Source: Bacteroidales bacterium (GTDB lineage Bacteria > Bacteroidota > Bacteroidia > Bacteroidales > UBA1715). From it: DNA of 27,812 bases. Under the pieces are notes generated by a model. That model did not search any database, was not told where the DNA came from, and was given only the letters and a program-made list of their open reading frames with translations. Below, piece after piece: positions 1 through 8,644 of the stretch. Where the stretch lies: assembly GCA_031262005.1 (NCBI GenBank), contig JAISIO010000171.1:1-27812 (forward strand), written 5' to 3'. A program made the translations under genes and the position numbers. Positions within the stretch are counted from its first letter, which is position 1. Every line of letters begins with the position of its first letter.

Positions 1-606
1 ACACTGCCGGTGCAAACATCTGCTGCCGAACGCGAAGAAACCCTGCATTTGCAGAACCAATACGCTTGCGATAGTACGGTAATACTGAAATTAAAAGTAT
101 TGTGCAACAGCGACACCACTCGACTGAACGACACCATTACAGTAGGTGAAAGTTATACAAAACACGGTTTTACCCTTCCTGTACAAATGTCCGCTGCCGA
201 ACGAGAAGAAACTTTGCATTTGCAGAACCAATACGCTTGCGACAGTACGGTAATTTTGAAACTAAAAATACTCTGCAACAGCGACACCACTCGACTGAAC
301 GACACCATTACAGTAGGTGAAAGTTATACAAAACACGGTTTTACCCTTCCTGTACACATGTCTGCTGCCGAACGAGAAGAAACTTTGCATTTGCAAAATA
401 AATACACCTGCGACAGCACGGTAATTTTGGAACTAAAAGTACTCTGCAACAGCGACACCACCCACTTGACCGACAGTATTTTTGTAGGAGCAAGTTACAG
501 CCAACACGGTTTTACCCTTCCCGAACAAACAGCCGCTGCCGAACGCGAAGAAATCCTGCATTTGCCGAATCAATACGCCTGCGACAGTACGGTAATATTG
601 ACCTTA
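1..606 (+). repeat. 171-bp (57-aa) in-frame tandem coding repeats
   Basis: Units begin at 19, 190, 361 and 532, exactly 171 bp apart; bases 1-18 are the tail of a preceding unit, and the fourth copy is truncated near 606. Each protein unit contains SAAEREETLHL, then YACDSTVIL, LCNSDTT and HGFTLP. Positions 103-185 and 274-356 are identical over 83 bp. Unit 3 is more diverged and unit 4 diverges most, so similarity falls toward the Ig-like region. More copies probably lie upstream. Confidence 0.93.
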
Positions 607-3012
607 CACGTATTTCCAGTTGCGCAGAAAAGCATCTGCGAAAGCGATTTACCGTTTACATTCGGCGGCACCACGTTTGCGCCGGGAACGGCAAGCGGTA
701 CCTATATTGTAGACGAAGGTTCTATTTCCATGACCAAATTGGAACTGACGGTTATAGCCACACCTGCACCGCCAACGCTTACAAGTGTAGAAGTCTGTTT
801 CGGCGAAGCGAACACCGCCTTGCAGGCAATAGGCGTAGCAGGTAGCACAATCACATGGTATAATGCCGCAACGGCAACCATGCCTATTCACAGCGGCGAG
901 CAATACACGCCAAACGATACCGAAGCAGGTATATACGACTATTTTGCCACGCAAACGATCAATGGCTGCGAAAGCGAGAAAGCGCAGACAGAATACCGCA
1001 TACACGCATTGCCCGCAGCTCCGCAGCTAACAATATCGGACAATACCCTGTGCGATTATGATGCGGAACCCGAGCTGAGCGTCTCGGTTGCCGATGAAAG
1101 TACAGCAACAATCCGCTGGTACGGAACACAAAACAAAACAGCAGAATTACCAACGTTTGCCGGCGAATTTACCATAACAGCAAATAGGACAATCAACCCC
1201 AGCTTACTCTATTTTGCTACACAAACCGTAGGCGGCTGCGAAAGTCCTGTCTCAATAGGCGCAGAGTACACAATAGCTGCAGCGGTAGCTCCGCTTACAA
1301 CAACCGATGCCGCAATGTGCGCTAATGAAACTCAAATTCCGGCATTGAGAGCGAGTTCAACAACAGCACGGTGGTACACTACAGAAGTAGCATACCCGAG
1401 TAAGCCAAGCGAAGAAGCAATTGCCATGGGCAACAAATATACGCCTGAGGGCATTAACAGTACCACCACGTATTACGTGCAGAATGAGGACAATGGCTGT
1501 ATAAGCCCCATGACGCCTGTTACGATGGTTGTGGAACGCATGCCGGACTTTACCTTAGACGGCGACAAAGTATTTTGCGATTACAACACAGCCACTGTTA
1601 CGGCAACGAATATAGAACCTGCCGAAACAGCATCATCGCAATTTGTGTGGCGTTTGATTGGCGAAGGAACATCGTTAGACAAACAGCTTGCAGGCAACAC
1701 CAACAGCATAACGCTCAATAGCGAAACCGTTCCGGCAGCAGGCAGATATACCTTACAAGCTGTGTACCGATACAGCTACGGCACCATTACCTGCGAGAGC
1801 GAAGCGCACAGCATACGCATAGATATGCACAATCGCCCTGTGGTACCTATTGCCGCATCGAAAACAGTCTGTCAAGGTGCAGAATTGGAAGCATTGCAGG
1901 CATTCGGTTCGCCGCTTATTCAGTGGATATTTAAAAGCGGAGCGCAAGAGCTTCCTGATTGGGTAGGCGAAAGCTATGATTTCAACGCATTTAATTACAG
2001 TGAGATAGCTATTGGAAAATATGAATTTGAACTCTACGATGTCGATGCCGTAAGTGGTTGCGAAAGCTACCGCACCGAACTAACGTTTGAAATAGCTCCG
2101 GCAGCCGATCCGGAAATAGTAGGGCGCACAGAACTCTGTGCAGGCGCATCGCTTGAAGAAATGTATAGCATACGAGTAGTGCCCGAAGAATCGAGCAAAT
2201 ACTATTGGAGCACATCGGGCAGTACGTACAACTATACGAAAGACGCATTACCCGGCACATCGGTTCGTTACGTAGACTGGCTTTCAACAGGTATAGATAC
2301 GGTGTATGTACGAGAAGTTACCGGAGCCGGCTGCGAAGGTTTTGATACTTTGGTGGTGCATATAGCTTCCAATCCGGTAGCGCATTACACATGGACATTG
2401 CCGGGAGCAGCTACAACCATTGAATTTATGGATAGTAGCTACCAAGCACCAATTGTGAGTGCTTACGACACAACGGCAGTACCCATTCAATTGGCCTACA
2501 CCATGTCGTGGGATTTTGATTTGCTGCAAGGAGCAAACTCACAGCACGAAGATTGGTTTGCCGAATACGAAGACCGAATGATTCCGGTAGTGGCGGAGAA
2601 TTACACGTATGGCTACGTTCATCCGAAACTGACGGTAAGCAATGAGTATGGTTGTGCGAACACGTACAGCACCGGCATATTTATAGACATGAATGCGGGT
2701 GTGTACATTCCGAACGCTTTCAGTCCGAGCAATGCCGCCGAGTCGGTGCGGATATTTAAGCCGATAGCCTACAATTTGGAGTACTGCAAACTGTGGATTT
2801 ACGACAAGTGGGGTAATTTGCTCTATTACTCCGACGAAGTCAAGGACGGCATGTTTGCCGGCGAATGGAACGGTACCTACGACGGCGAACTGCTTCCAAG
2901 CGATGTGTACATTTGGAAAATGGAGGCAAAATTCCTCAACGGAACCACGTGGAAAGGTCAGAAAAAGGCTGTAGGACACTCTAAATTCGGGAACGTTACG
3001 CTTATTCGGTAA
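1..3012 (+). CDS. Large secreted repeat/Ig-like protein with type B T9SS sorting domain (5' partial)
   Basis: The reading frame is open from the first base, and the window begins inside a repeat unit, so the N-terminus lies upstream; 1003 residues are visible. Order of parts: 57-aa tandem repeats (nt 1-~606); about six Ig-like modules, each with a Cys near its start (xVCxG-type) and many with a later GCES motif (nt ~780-2380); a PKD-like segment (nt ~2380-2690, TMSWDFD and YVHPKLTVSNEYGC); and a C-terminal domain from nt ~2698 starting VYIPNAFSPSN, with KLWIYDKWGNLLYYS and LPSDVYIWKMEAKF. That last domain matches the gliding-motility-associated (CHU_C/TIGR04131, type B) T9SS sorting signal. 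From family knowledge, such proteins are exported by type IX secretion and attached to or released from the cell surface, often as adhesins. The exact ligand cannot be read from the sequence. A weak hairpin follows the stop. Confidence 0.9.
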   Translation, partial: TLPVQTSAAEREETLHLQNQYACDSTVILKLKVLCNSDTTRLNDTITVGESYTKHGFTLPVQMSAAEREETLHLQNQYACDSTVILKLKILCNSDTTRLNDTITVGESYTKHGFTLPVHMSAAEREETLHLQNKYTCDSTVILELKVLCNSDTTHLTDSIFVGASYSQHGFTLPEQTAAAEREEILHLPNQYACDSTVILTLHVFPVAQKSICESDLPFTFGGTTFAPGTASGTYIVDEGSISMTKLELTVIATPAPPTLTSVEVCFGEANTALQAIGVAGSTITWYNAATATMPIHSGEQYTPNDTEAGIYDYFATQTINGCESEKAQTEYRIHALPAAPQLTISDNTLCDYDAEPELSVSVADESTATIRWYGTQNKTAELPTFAGEFTITANRTINPSLLYFATQTVGGCESPVSIGAEYTIAAAVAPLTTTDAAMCANETQIPALRASSTTARWYTTEVAYPSKPSEEAIAMGNKYTPEGINSTTTYYVQNEDNGCISPMTPVTMVVERMPDFTLDGDKVFCDYNTATVTATNIEPAETASSQFVWRLIGEGTSLDKQLAGNTNSITLNSETVPAAGRYTLQAVYRYSYGTITCESEAHSIRIDMHNRPVVPIAASKTVCQGAELEALQAFGSPLIQWIFKSGAQELPDWVGESYDFNAFNYSEIAIGKYEFELYDVDAVSGCESYRTELTFEIAPAADPEIVGRTELCAGASLEEMYSIRVVPEESSKYYWSTSGSTYNYTKDALPGTSVRYVDWLSTGIDTVYVREVTGAGCEGFDTLVVHIASNPVAHYTWTLPGAATTIEFMDSSYQAPIVSAYDTTAVPIQLAYTMSWDFDLLQGANSQHEDWFAEYEDRMIPVVAENYTYGYVHPKLTVSNEYGCANTYSTGIFIDMNAGVYIPNAFSPSNAAESVRIFKPIAYNLEYCKLWIYDKWGNLLYYSDEVKDGMFAGEWNGTYDGELLPSDVYIWKMEAKFLNGTTWKGQKKAVGHSKFGNVTLIR

Positions 3013-3043
3013 GAGGTTGATTATTAGAACGAGACCATGGTAA

Positions 3044-3080
3044 AGGTGTTTTTTTAAGGCAAATGCACCTACTTTTTGTC
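3044..3080 (+). terminator. Weak hairpin after the T9SS-protein gene
   Basis: AGGTGT (3044-3049) can pair with GCACCT (3065-3070) over 6 bp with one G-T wobble; a T-rich run follows (from ~3072). It lies 30 bp after the stop and before the glgB promoter. The stem is short, so this is tentative. Confidence 0.3.
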
Positions 3081-3243
3081 TTTGTTCGATAGTCGTGTTG
3101 AATGTACTTGTGAACAACTGTAAAATCACCGTCATATTGAGATAGTTTGACTTATTGACTATCCAAGAATGTTGTTGCAATGAGATAAAAAGTTCCTCGA
3201 AAATTAGATGCACTTGTCTGATACATTGTTCACGATATTTTTG

Positions 3244-3251
3244 TATATTTG
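3244..3251 (+). promoter_or_regulatory. Bacteroidetes-type -7 element of glgB
   Basis: TATATTTG fits the TAnnTTTG consensus exactly and ends 20 bp before the ATG at 3272, implying a very short leader. A possible -33 TTG lies at 3226-3228 with a short 15-bp spacer. The bases downstream share CAAAACAA with the leader of the next gene. Confidence 0.6.
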
Positions 3252-3271
3252 GCAAAACAAAACAGTGCTGT

Positions 3272-5269
3272 ATGGAAAAACCTCTACTAATAAAGAACGA
3301 CCCTTGGTTGCAAACTTTTGAAAATGAAATTGTTAGTCGCTTGGAGTATGCCGATATGCGTGAAAAAGAGCTGTGTTCGACAGCAAAAAATCTTGTAGAC
3401 TTTGCCAATGGATATTTGTTTTTTGGCTGTCATAAAACAGAAAGGGAGTGGGTTTTTAGAGAATGGGCACCTAATGCAACGAATATTTGCTTGGTTGGCG
3501 ATTTTTCAAATTGGGAAGAAAGAGTACATTTTGTATTCGACGAAAAAGATAATTATTGGGAACTTCGAGTGCCGATTGATGCTATTCAACATGGGCAGCA
3601 TTACAAACTTTCGGTATATTGGAAAGGTGGACACGCTTACCGAGTACCGGCATGGGTACGCAGGGTGGTACAAGATGAAAATACGAAAATTTTCAGTGCT
3701 CAAATTTGGGATGCCAAACCCTACGCATGGAAACATACAAACGCTATAAAAACTAATGAAGCACCGCTGATTTATGAAGCGCACGTGGGAATGGCTACTG
3801 AAGAAGCAAAGGTAGGAACCTATGCCGAATTTACTAAAAATATATTGCCGTTGATAAAAAAAGATGGTTATAACACGATACAACTTATGGCAATTCAAGA
3901 ACACCCGTATTACGGTTCGTTCGGCTATCATGTGTCAAGTTTTTTTGCACCGTCATCACGATTCGGTACGCCCGAAGAATTGAAAGAACTCATAGATACT
4001 GCTCACGGAATGGGATTGCGGGTGATTATGGATATTGTACATTCGCATGCCGTGAAAAACGAAGAAGAAGGATTGGGAAAATATGATGGCACCGATTATC
4101 AGTTTTTTCACAAAGGCAATAAAGGCAATCACGATGCGTGGGATTCAAAATGTTTTAATTACGGTAAAAACGAAGTAATTCATTTTTTGCTTTCCAATTG
4201 TAAATATTGGCTTACAGAATTTGATTTCGACGGTTTTCGTTTCGATGGGGTTACAAGTATGCTTTATTGGGACCACGGACTTGGACGAGCTTTCACCACG
4301 TATGATAAATATTTCGATGGCGGTCAAGATGGCGATGCCATAACGTACTTATTGCTTGCCAATAAACTTATTCATGCCACAAAACCAAGTGCTATTACCA
4401 TTGCCGAAGATATGAGCGGAATGCCGGGACTTGCTTCGCCGATTGAATATGGTGGCTATGGATTTGATTATCGATTATCAATGGGAGTACCCGATTTTTG
4501 GATAAAAATGATAAAAGAAAAATGTGATGAAGATTGGAATGTAGGATCAATTTTTCACGAATTGACACAAGCTCGTTTCGATGAAAAAGTAATCTCTTAT
4601 GCCGAATCGCATGATCAAGCATTAGTGGGCGATAAAACCATTGCTTTTCGCTTGATGGACAAAGATATGTACTATTTTATGCACGTAGCCTACCCAAGTT
4701 TGGTAATAGATAGGGGTATGGCACTACACAAAATTATTCGTTTGATAACGTTGGCTTGTGCGCAAAACGGTTACTTGAATTTTATGGGCAACGAATTTGG
4801 ACACCCCGAATGGATTGATTTTCCGCGAGAGGGAAACAATTGGTCGTATCAGCATGCTCGCCGTCAATGGAGTCTAAAAAACAATACAGAATTACGCTAT
4901 AAATTTTTGAATGATTTCGACAATGATATGCTTGCACTGGTGAAACAAACTCCGAACTTTTTTGCGAAAAAACCGGAATTTATTCATGAAAACATTCAAG
5001 ACCAGATACTGATATTTGAACGGGCAGGATTATTTTTTGTGTTTTCATTCAATCCTACACATTCTTTCCCTGATTATGGATTTTTTGTTCCCGAAGGCGA
5101 CTATAAAATTGTACTGTCGGTTGATTCTACTAAGTATGGCGGTTTGGATAGAATAGACGAAACTATGATTTATAATACCACACTCATTTCCGGCGATACT
5201 CGTTATGCGGAATATTTATTAAAATTATATATTCCAACGCAAACGTGTATAGTGTTACAGAAGATTTGA
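3272..5269 (+). CDS. glgB: 1,4-alpha-glucan branching enzyme, eukaryote-like GH13 type
   Basis: Forms alpha-1,6 branches in glycogen in the cytoplasm. 665 aa from the ATG at 3272; an in-frame extension to 3155 is Cys-rich, unlike the family, and would lie upstream of the promoter element. A CBM48-like N-terminal beta domain (around REWAPNATNICLVGDFSNW) precedes the GH13 barrel. GH13 regions visible: D254-I-V-H-S-H, GFRFDG with nucleophile D325, IAED with acid/base E379, and SHDQ with D448. The stretches YNTIQLMAIQEH, YGSFGYHVSSFFA and GFRFDGVTSMLYWDHG closely resemble eukaryotic GBE1-type enzymes (GH13_8) rather than the E. coli GlgB type; this is from memory of the families. First gene of the four-gene glycogen cluster. 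Confidence 0.95.
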   Translation: MEKPLLIKNDPWLQTFENEIVSRLEYADMREKELCSTAKNLVDFANGYLFFGCHKTEREWVFREWAPNATNICLVGDFSNWEERVHFVFDEKDNYWELRVPIDAIQHGQHYKLSVYWKGGHAYRVPAWVRRVVQDENTKIFSAQIWDAKPYAWKHTNAIKTNEAPLIYEAHVGMATEEAKVGTYAEFTKNILPLIKKDGYNTIQLMAIQEHPYYGSFGYHVSSFFAPSSRFGTPEELKELIDTAHGMGLRVIMDIVHSHAVKNEEEGLGKYDGTDYQFFHKGNKGNHDAWDSKCFNYGKNEVIHFLLSNCKYWLTEFDFDGFRFDGVTSMLYWDHGLGRAFTTYDKYFDGGQDGDAITYLLLANKLIHATKPSAITIAEDMSGMPGLASPIEYGGYGFDYRLSMGVPDFWIKMIKEKCDEDWNVGSIFHELTQARFDEKVISYAESHDQALVGDKTIAFRLMDKDMYYFMHVAYPSLVIDRGMALHKIIRLITLACAQNGYLNFMGNEFGHPEWIDFPREGNNWSYQHARRQWSLKNNTELRYKFLNDFDNDMLALVKQTPNFFAKKPEFIHENIQDQILIFERAGLFFVFSFNPTHSFPDYGFFVPEGDYKIVLSVDSTKYGGLDRIDETMIYNTTLISGDTRYAEYLLKLYIPTQTCIVLQKI

Positions 5270-5317
5270 GACGATAGAACATAACATGCACTAAGCAACA
5301 CAATTCCAAATATTTTT

Positions 5318-5325
5318 TACATTTG
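5318..5325 (+). promoter_or_regulatory. Bacteroidetes-type -7 element of debranching enzyme gene
   Basis: TACATTTG matches TAnnTTTG exactly and ends 14 bp before the ATG at 5340. It is followed by GCAAAACAAG, very similar to the sequence after the glgB element (GGCAAAACAAA). No clear -33 TTG is visible. Confidence 0.55.
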
Positions 5326-5339
5326 CAAAACAAGATACT

Positions 5340-7286
5340 ATGGCTTATTTAGAATTTACGAAGGCAGAAGTTAGCAACTTATCGGAGGCACTGACAAAAG
5401 AATATATTCGTACAAATAGAGCGGGTTCGTATGCTAGTTCAACTATTGTGAATTGCAATACCCGTAAATATCATGGATTGTTAGTATGTCCATTACCCGA
5501 AATAGACAAACGCACGTATGTTATGCTTTCGGCACTCGACGAAACCGTTATCCAGCACAATACTCCGTTTCATTTGGCGATTCATAAATTTCCTTCGGAA
5601 TATTCACCATTGGGACACAAATATATAGAATCATTTTCAAATGACCCGATTCCTACATTCGTGTATAGAGTGGGAGGGGTAACATTGAAAAAAGAGATTA
5701 TTTTGATTGCTAACGAACGTCAAGTGTTGGTGCGATATACATTGCTTAAAGCAACATCGAAAACCACTTTGCAACTACGTCCGTTTTTGGCATTCCGTAA
5801 GGTGCATGACTTAACTCATGTAAATTACAATGTGAACACTCACTATGTAGAAAAGCAGCATGGTGTTGCGGTAAAAATGTATACACCATTTCCCGAACTA
5901 AATTTGCAAATTTCTAAGAAAAATGAATTTGTATCGGCACCCGATTGGTACAATAATTTTGAATATCCCAAAGAACAGGAACGAGGTTTTGAATATCATG
6001 AAGACTTGTACACTCCGGGTTATTTTGAATTAGACATTAAAGAGAATGAGACTATTGTATTTTCGGCATCGCTAACCGAAGCAAAACCGAAAAATTTGTT
6101 GAAACAGTTTCAAAATGAAATAGATAATTGCGATAATAACGATACGTTTGAACATTGTTTGGCAAATTCGGCACGTCAATTTTTATTGCGTGAAAATGGC
6201 GAAACTCGAATTTTGGCAAGCCTTCCATGGTCGGGCAATTGGGGGCGCGATGCCATGGTGGCATTACCCGGATTGACCTTAATGCGTGGAGCGTTCGACA
6301 CTTGCGAGGAAGTGCTCAACACATTTTCCAAAGAAATTTCGGGGAATGTGTATAAAAGCATTGGAAATATAGAGCACAATTATGTGGAATCAATAGATAC
6401 GGCACTGTGGTACATTCGTTCGGTGCAGCAATTCAATTGGAATACCAAAGATGTTGAAAAAACACGTAAACTCTATGCTGCTAAAGTGGAGGAAATACTC
6501 GAAGTGTATATGTCGGGGGGCAACGAAGACGTGATAATGCACGAAAATGGTTTGTTGTTTCTGCCAAATCCGAACAAAGCCTTAACGTGGGTTGATGCAA
6601 TGGAAAACGGTAAGCCACTTATTCCTCGCTGGGGATATGTGGTGGAAATTAATGCCTTATGGTATAATGCAATTTGTTTTGCATTGGAATTGATTACAAA
6701 AGAATCATTCCAATCGAAATGGAAACCCATTCGTGCACATATTGAAAAATCGTTTGTAGAAACATTTTGGTGTGAAGAAAAAGGATATTTAGCCGATACG
6801 AACATACATGGTGTACAAGATTTTACGGTACGTCCGAGCCAAATATTCGGCGCATCGTTGCCATTTTCCACATTGAACGATGTGCAACGTCAATCGGTGT
6901 TGGAAGTAGTGCGCAAGGAATTGCTTACACCCAAAGGAATACGTACACTTACTCCGCAAAGTCCTGATTTTATCGGTAAAGTAGTGGGAAATATACAGGA
7001 ACGTGCGAGAGCATATCATCAAGGGGGCGTGTTACTGTGGTTGCTTGCTCCGTATGCCGAAGCATATTTAAAATTGCATGGACATTCGGGGGTATCGGAG
7101 GTAACACGGATTTATCAGGGATTGGAAAGCGAAATGTTTCAACATGGAGTGGGCACCATGAGCGAAGTGTACGATGGTAATCCGCCTCATGCGCCGCGTG
7201 GAGCCATTTCACAAGCAATGTCGGTTGCCGCAGTATTGCGATTAAAAATGTTGATCAAAAATTTTGAAAAAAACAATGCGCAATAA
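5340..7286 (+). CDS. Glycogen debranching enzyme (amylo-alpha-1,6-glucosidase type, GDE)
   Basis: Removes alpha-1,6 branch stubs from glycogen in the cytoplasm. 648 aa. The N-terminal GDE_N-type domain begins with NRAGSYASSTIVNCNTRKYHG (residues ~21-41). The C-terminal GDE_C/GH133-type catalytic barrel shows WGRDAMVALPGL (W301-G-R-D304), PRWGYVVEINALWYNA, RPSQIFGASLPF, YHQGGVLLWLLAPYAEAY and SEVYDGNPPHAPRG (E609, D612). These match the archaeal/bacterial monofunctional GDE family, not the GH13 GlgX debrancher. Length is normal for the family. Probably co-expressed with the synthase 44 bp downstream; it also has its own -7 element. Confidence 0.93.
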   Translation: MAYLEFTKAEVSNLSEALTKEYIRTNRAGSYASSTIVNCNTRKYHGLLVCPLPEIDKRTYVMLSALDETVIQHNTPFHLAIHKFPSEYSPLGHKYIESFSNDPIPTFVYRVGGVTLKKEIILIANERQVLVRYTLLKATSKTTLQLRPFLAFRKVHDLTHVNYNVNTHYVEKQHGVAVKMYTPFPELNLQISKKNEFVSAPDWYNNFEYPKEQERGFEYHEDLYTPGYFELDIKENETIVFSASLTEAKPKNLLKQFQNEIDNCDNNDTFEHCLANSARQFLLRENGETRILASLPWSGNWGRDAMVALPGLTLMRGAFDTCEEVLNTFSKEISGNVYKSIGNIEHNYVESIDTALWYIRSVQQFNWNTKDVEKTRKLYAAKVEEILEVYMSGGNEDVIMHENGLLFLPNPNKALTWVDAMENGKPLIPRWGYVVEINALWYNAICFALELITKESFQSKWKPIRAHIEKSFVETFWCEEKGYLADTNIHGVQDFTVRPSQIFGASLPFSTLNDVQRQSVLEVVRKELLTPKGIRTLTPQSPDFIGKVVGNIQERARAYHQGGVLLWLLAPYAEAYLKLHGHSGVSEVTRIYQGLESEMFQHGVGTMSEVYDGNPPHAPRGAISQAMSVAAVLRLKMLIKNFEKNNAQ

Positions 7287-7330
7287 AAGAACAAGAATAG
7301 AGAGTGTATAATATAATAACGAAAGAGAGT

Positions 7331-8638
7331 ATGAAAGTATTAATGTTTGGATGGGAATTTCCCCCACATATATCAGGTGGACTTGGTACCGCTTGTTATG
7401 GCTTAACTAAGGCTATGGCTAAACAGAATTTGGAAATTATTTTTGTAGTTCCTCGTGCATGGGGCGATGAAGACCAACGTTCTGTACAAATACTTGGTGC
7501 GAATAATGTGAAAGTGAAAGTTGAACGTTATTTTTTCTCGCCATCGGAAGTAGATAAAACGAAAGATATTCAATATGTAGAAATAGAGTCGGCGTTAATC
7601 CCTTACGTTTCTACTGAAGAATATTACAATATAGTGAACAATAAAATAGAGGCGAAACAGCAGTTCCAAAAACACGGTTACAGTCAAGAATTGGGAACGC
7701 TTGAATTTAAAGGCGGTTACAGCGATAGTTTGCTTCACGAAGTTGCTTCCTATGCATATATTGCAGGGCAAATAGCCGATCAATTTGATTTTGATATTAT
7801 TCATGCGCACGATTGGCTGACTTACGATGCGGGTATTGCTGCCAAAAATATATCGGGCAAACCGCTTGTGGTGCACGTGCACGCTACGGAATTTGACCGA
7901 AGTGGGCAAAATGTGAATCAATATGTATATGACATTGAGCGACGCGGAATGCACGCTGCCGATAGAGTTATTACGGTAAGTAATCTTACAAAAAATATTG
8001 CGATAAACCATTATGGAGTTTCTGCCGAAAAAGTAACCACGGTTTACAATGGGGTAGAAGCTATCGATAACAAAAAACAAACAGTTTTCGAGAAAAAAAT
8101 GGGCGATAAAATCGTAACATTTTTGGGACGTATAACCTATCAAAAAGGACCGGAATATTTTTTGGAAGCTGCGGCAAAAGTGTTGCAACGCAAAAAAAAT
8201 GTAAAATTCGTAATGGCAGGAAGTGGCGATATGCTCGAAAAAATGATGTGGCGAGCTGCCGAATTGGGTATTTCTCAAAACTTCTATTTTACGGGTTTCT
8301 TGCGTGGCGACGATGTAATTCACATGCTTTCGATAAGCGATGTGTATGTAATGCCTTCGGTGTCGGAACCGTTCGGAATTTCGCCGCTTGAAGCTATGCG
8401 TTCCAATGTGCCGGTAATTATATCGAAACAATCGGGCGTTTCCGAAATTTTGCAACATGCTATAAAAGTAGATTTTTGGGACGTAGATGCTATGGCTGAC
8501 GCTATTTATGGTATTATTTCGTACGATGGCTTGCAAGAAATATTTCAGGAGCAAGGAAAAGCCGAAGTTGACACTATAAATTGGGACAGTGCAGCAGCAC
8601 AAATTAAAACTATTTATTCAGAAACCATTTCAAAGTAA
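7331..8638 (+). CDS. Glycogen synthase-like glycosyltransferase (GT4/GT5 superfamily)
   Basis: Predicted GT-B fold retaining glycosyltransferase that elongates alpha-1,4-glucan in the cytoplasm. 435 aa from the ATG at 7331, chosen because MKVLMFGWEFPPHISGGLG is the canonical N-terminus and a purine-rich stretch (AAAGAGAG) precedes it; an upstream in-frame ATG at 7304 is less likely. The nucleotide-sugar binding loop is G16-G-L-G. In the second domain GRITYQKGPEYF is followed by the E-x7-E motif, E346-P-F-G-I-S-P-L-E354. The KxGGLGD signature of classical GlgA is not present, so the donor (UDP- or ADP-glucose) cannot be assigned. No glgC is in the window. Ends 6 bp before the GH57 gene. Confidence 0.88.
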   Translation: MKVLMFGWEFPPHISGGLGTACYGLTKAMAKQNLEIIFVVPRAWGDEDQRSVQILGANNVKVKVERYFFSPSEVDKTKDIQYVEIESALIPYVSTEEYYNIVNNKIEAKQQFQKHGYSQELGTLEFKGGYSDSLLHEVASYAYIAGQIADQFDFDIIHAHDWLTYDAGIAAKNISGKPLVVHVHATEFDRSGQNVNQYVYDIERRGMHAADRVITVSNLTKNIAINHYGVSAEKVTTVYNGVEAIDNKKQTVFEKKMGDKIVTFLGRITYQKGPEYFLEAAAKVLQRKKNVKFVMAGSGDMLEKMMWRAAELGISQNFYFTGFLRGDDVIHMLSISDVYVMPSVSEPFGISPLEAMRSNVPVIISKQSGVSEILQHAIKVDFWDVDAMADAIYGIISYDGLQEIFQEQGKAEVDTINWDSAAAQIKTIYSETISK

Positions 8639-8644
8639 CACAAT

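Noticed and set aside
1..606. Tandem repeats as a possible CRISPR array
   Set aside because: Units are 171 bp, contiguous without spacers and in one reading frame of a surface protein.
3155..3271. N-terminal extension of glgB
   Set aside because: It is Cys-rich, unlike branching enzymes, and lies upstream of and across the TATATTTG promoter element.
2539..3408. A 289-codon open frame on the - strand
   Set aside because: It spans the end of the T9SS gene, the gap and the start of glgB antisense; no signature is seen and the + strand genes are clear.
7595..8602. A 335-codon open frame on the - strand
   Set aside because: It is antisense to the glycogen synthase-like gene, which has clear catalytic motifs, and shows no protein-family features.
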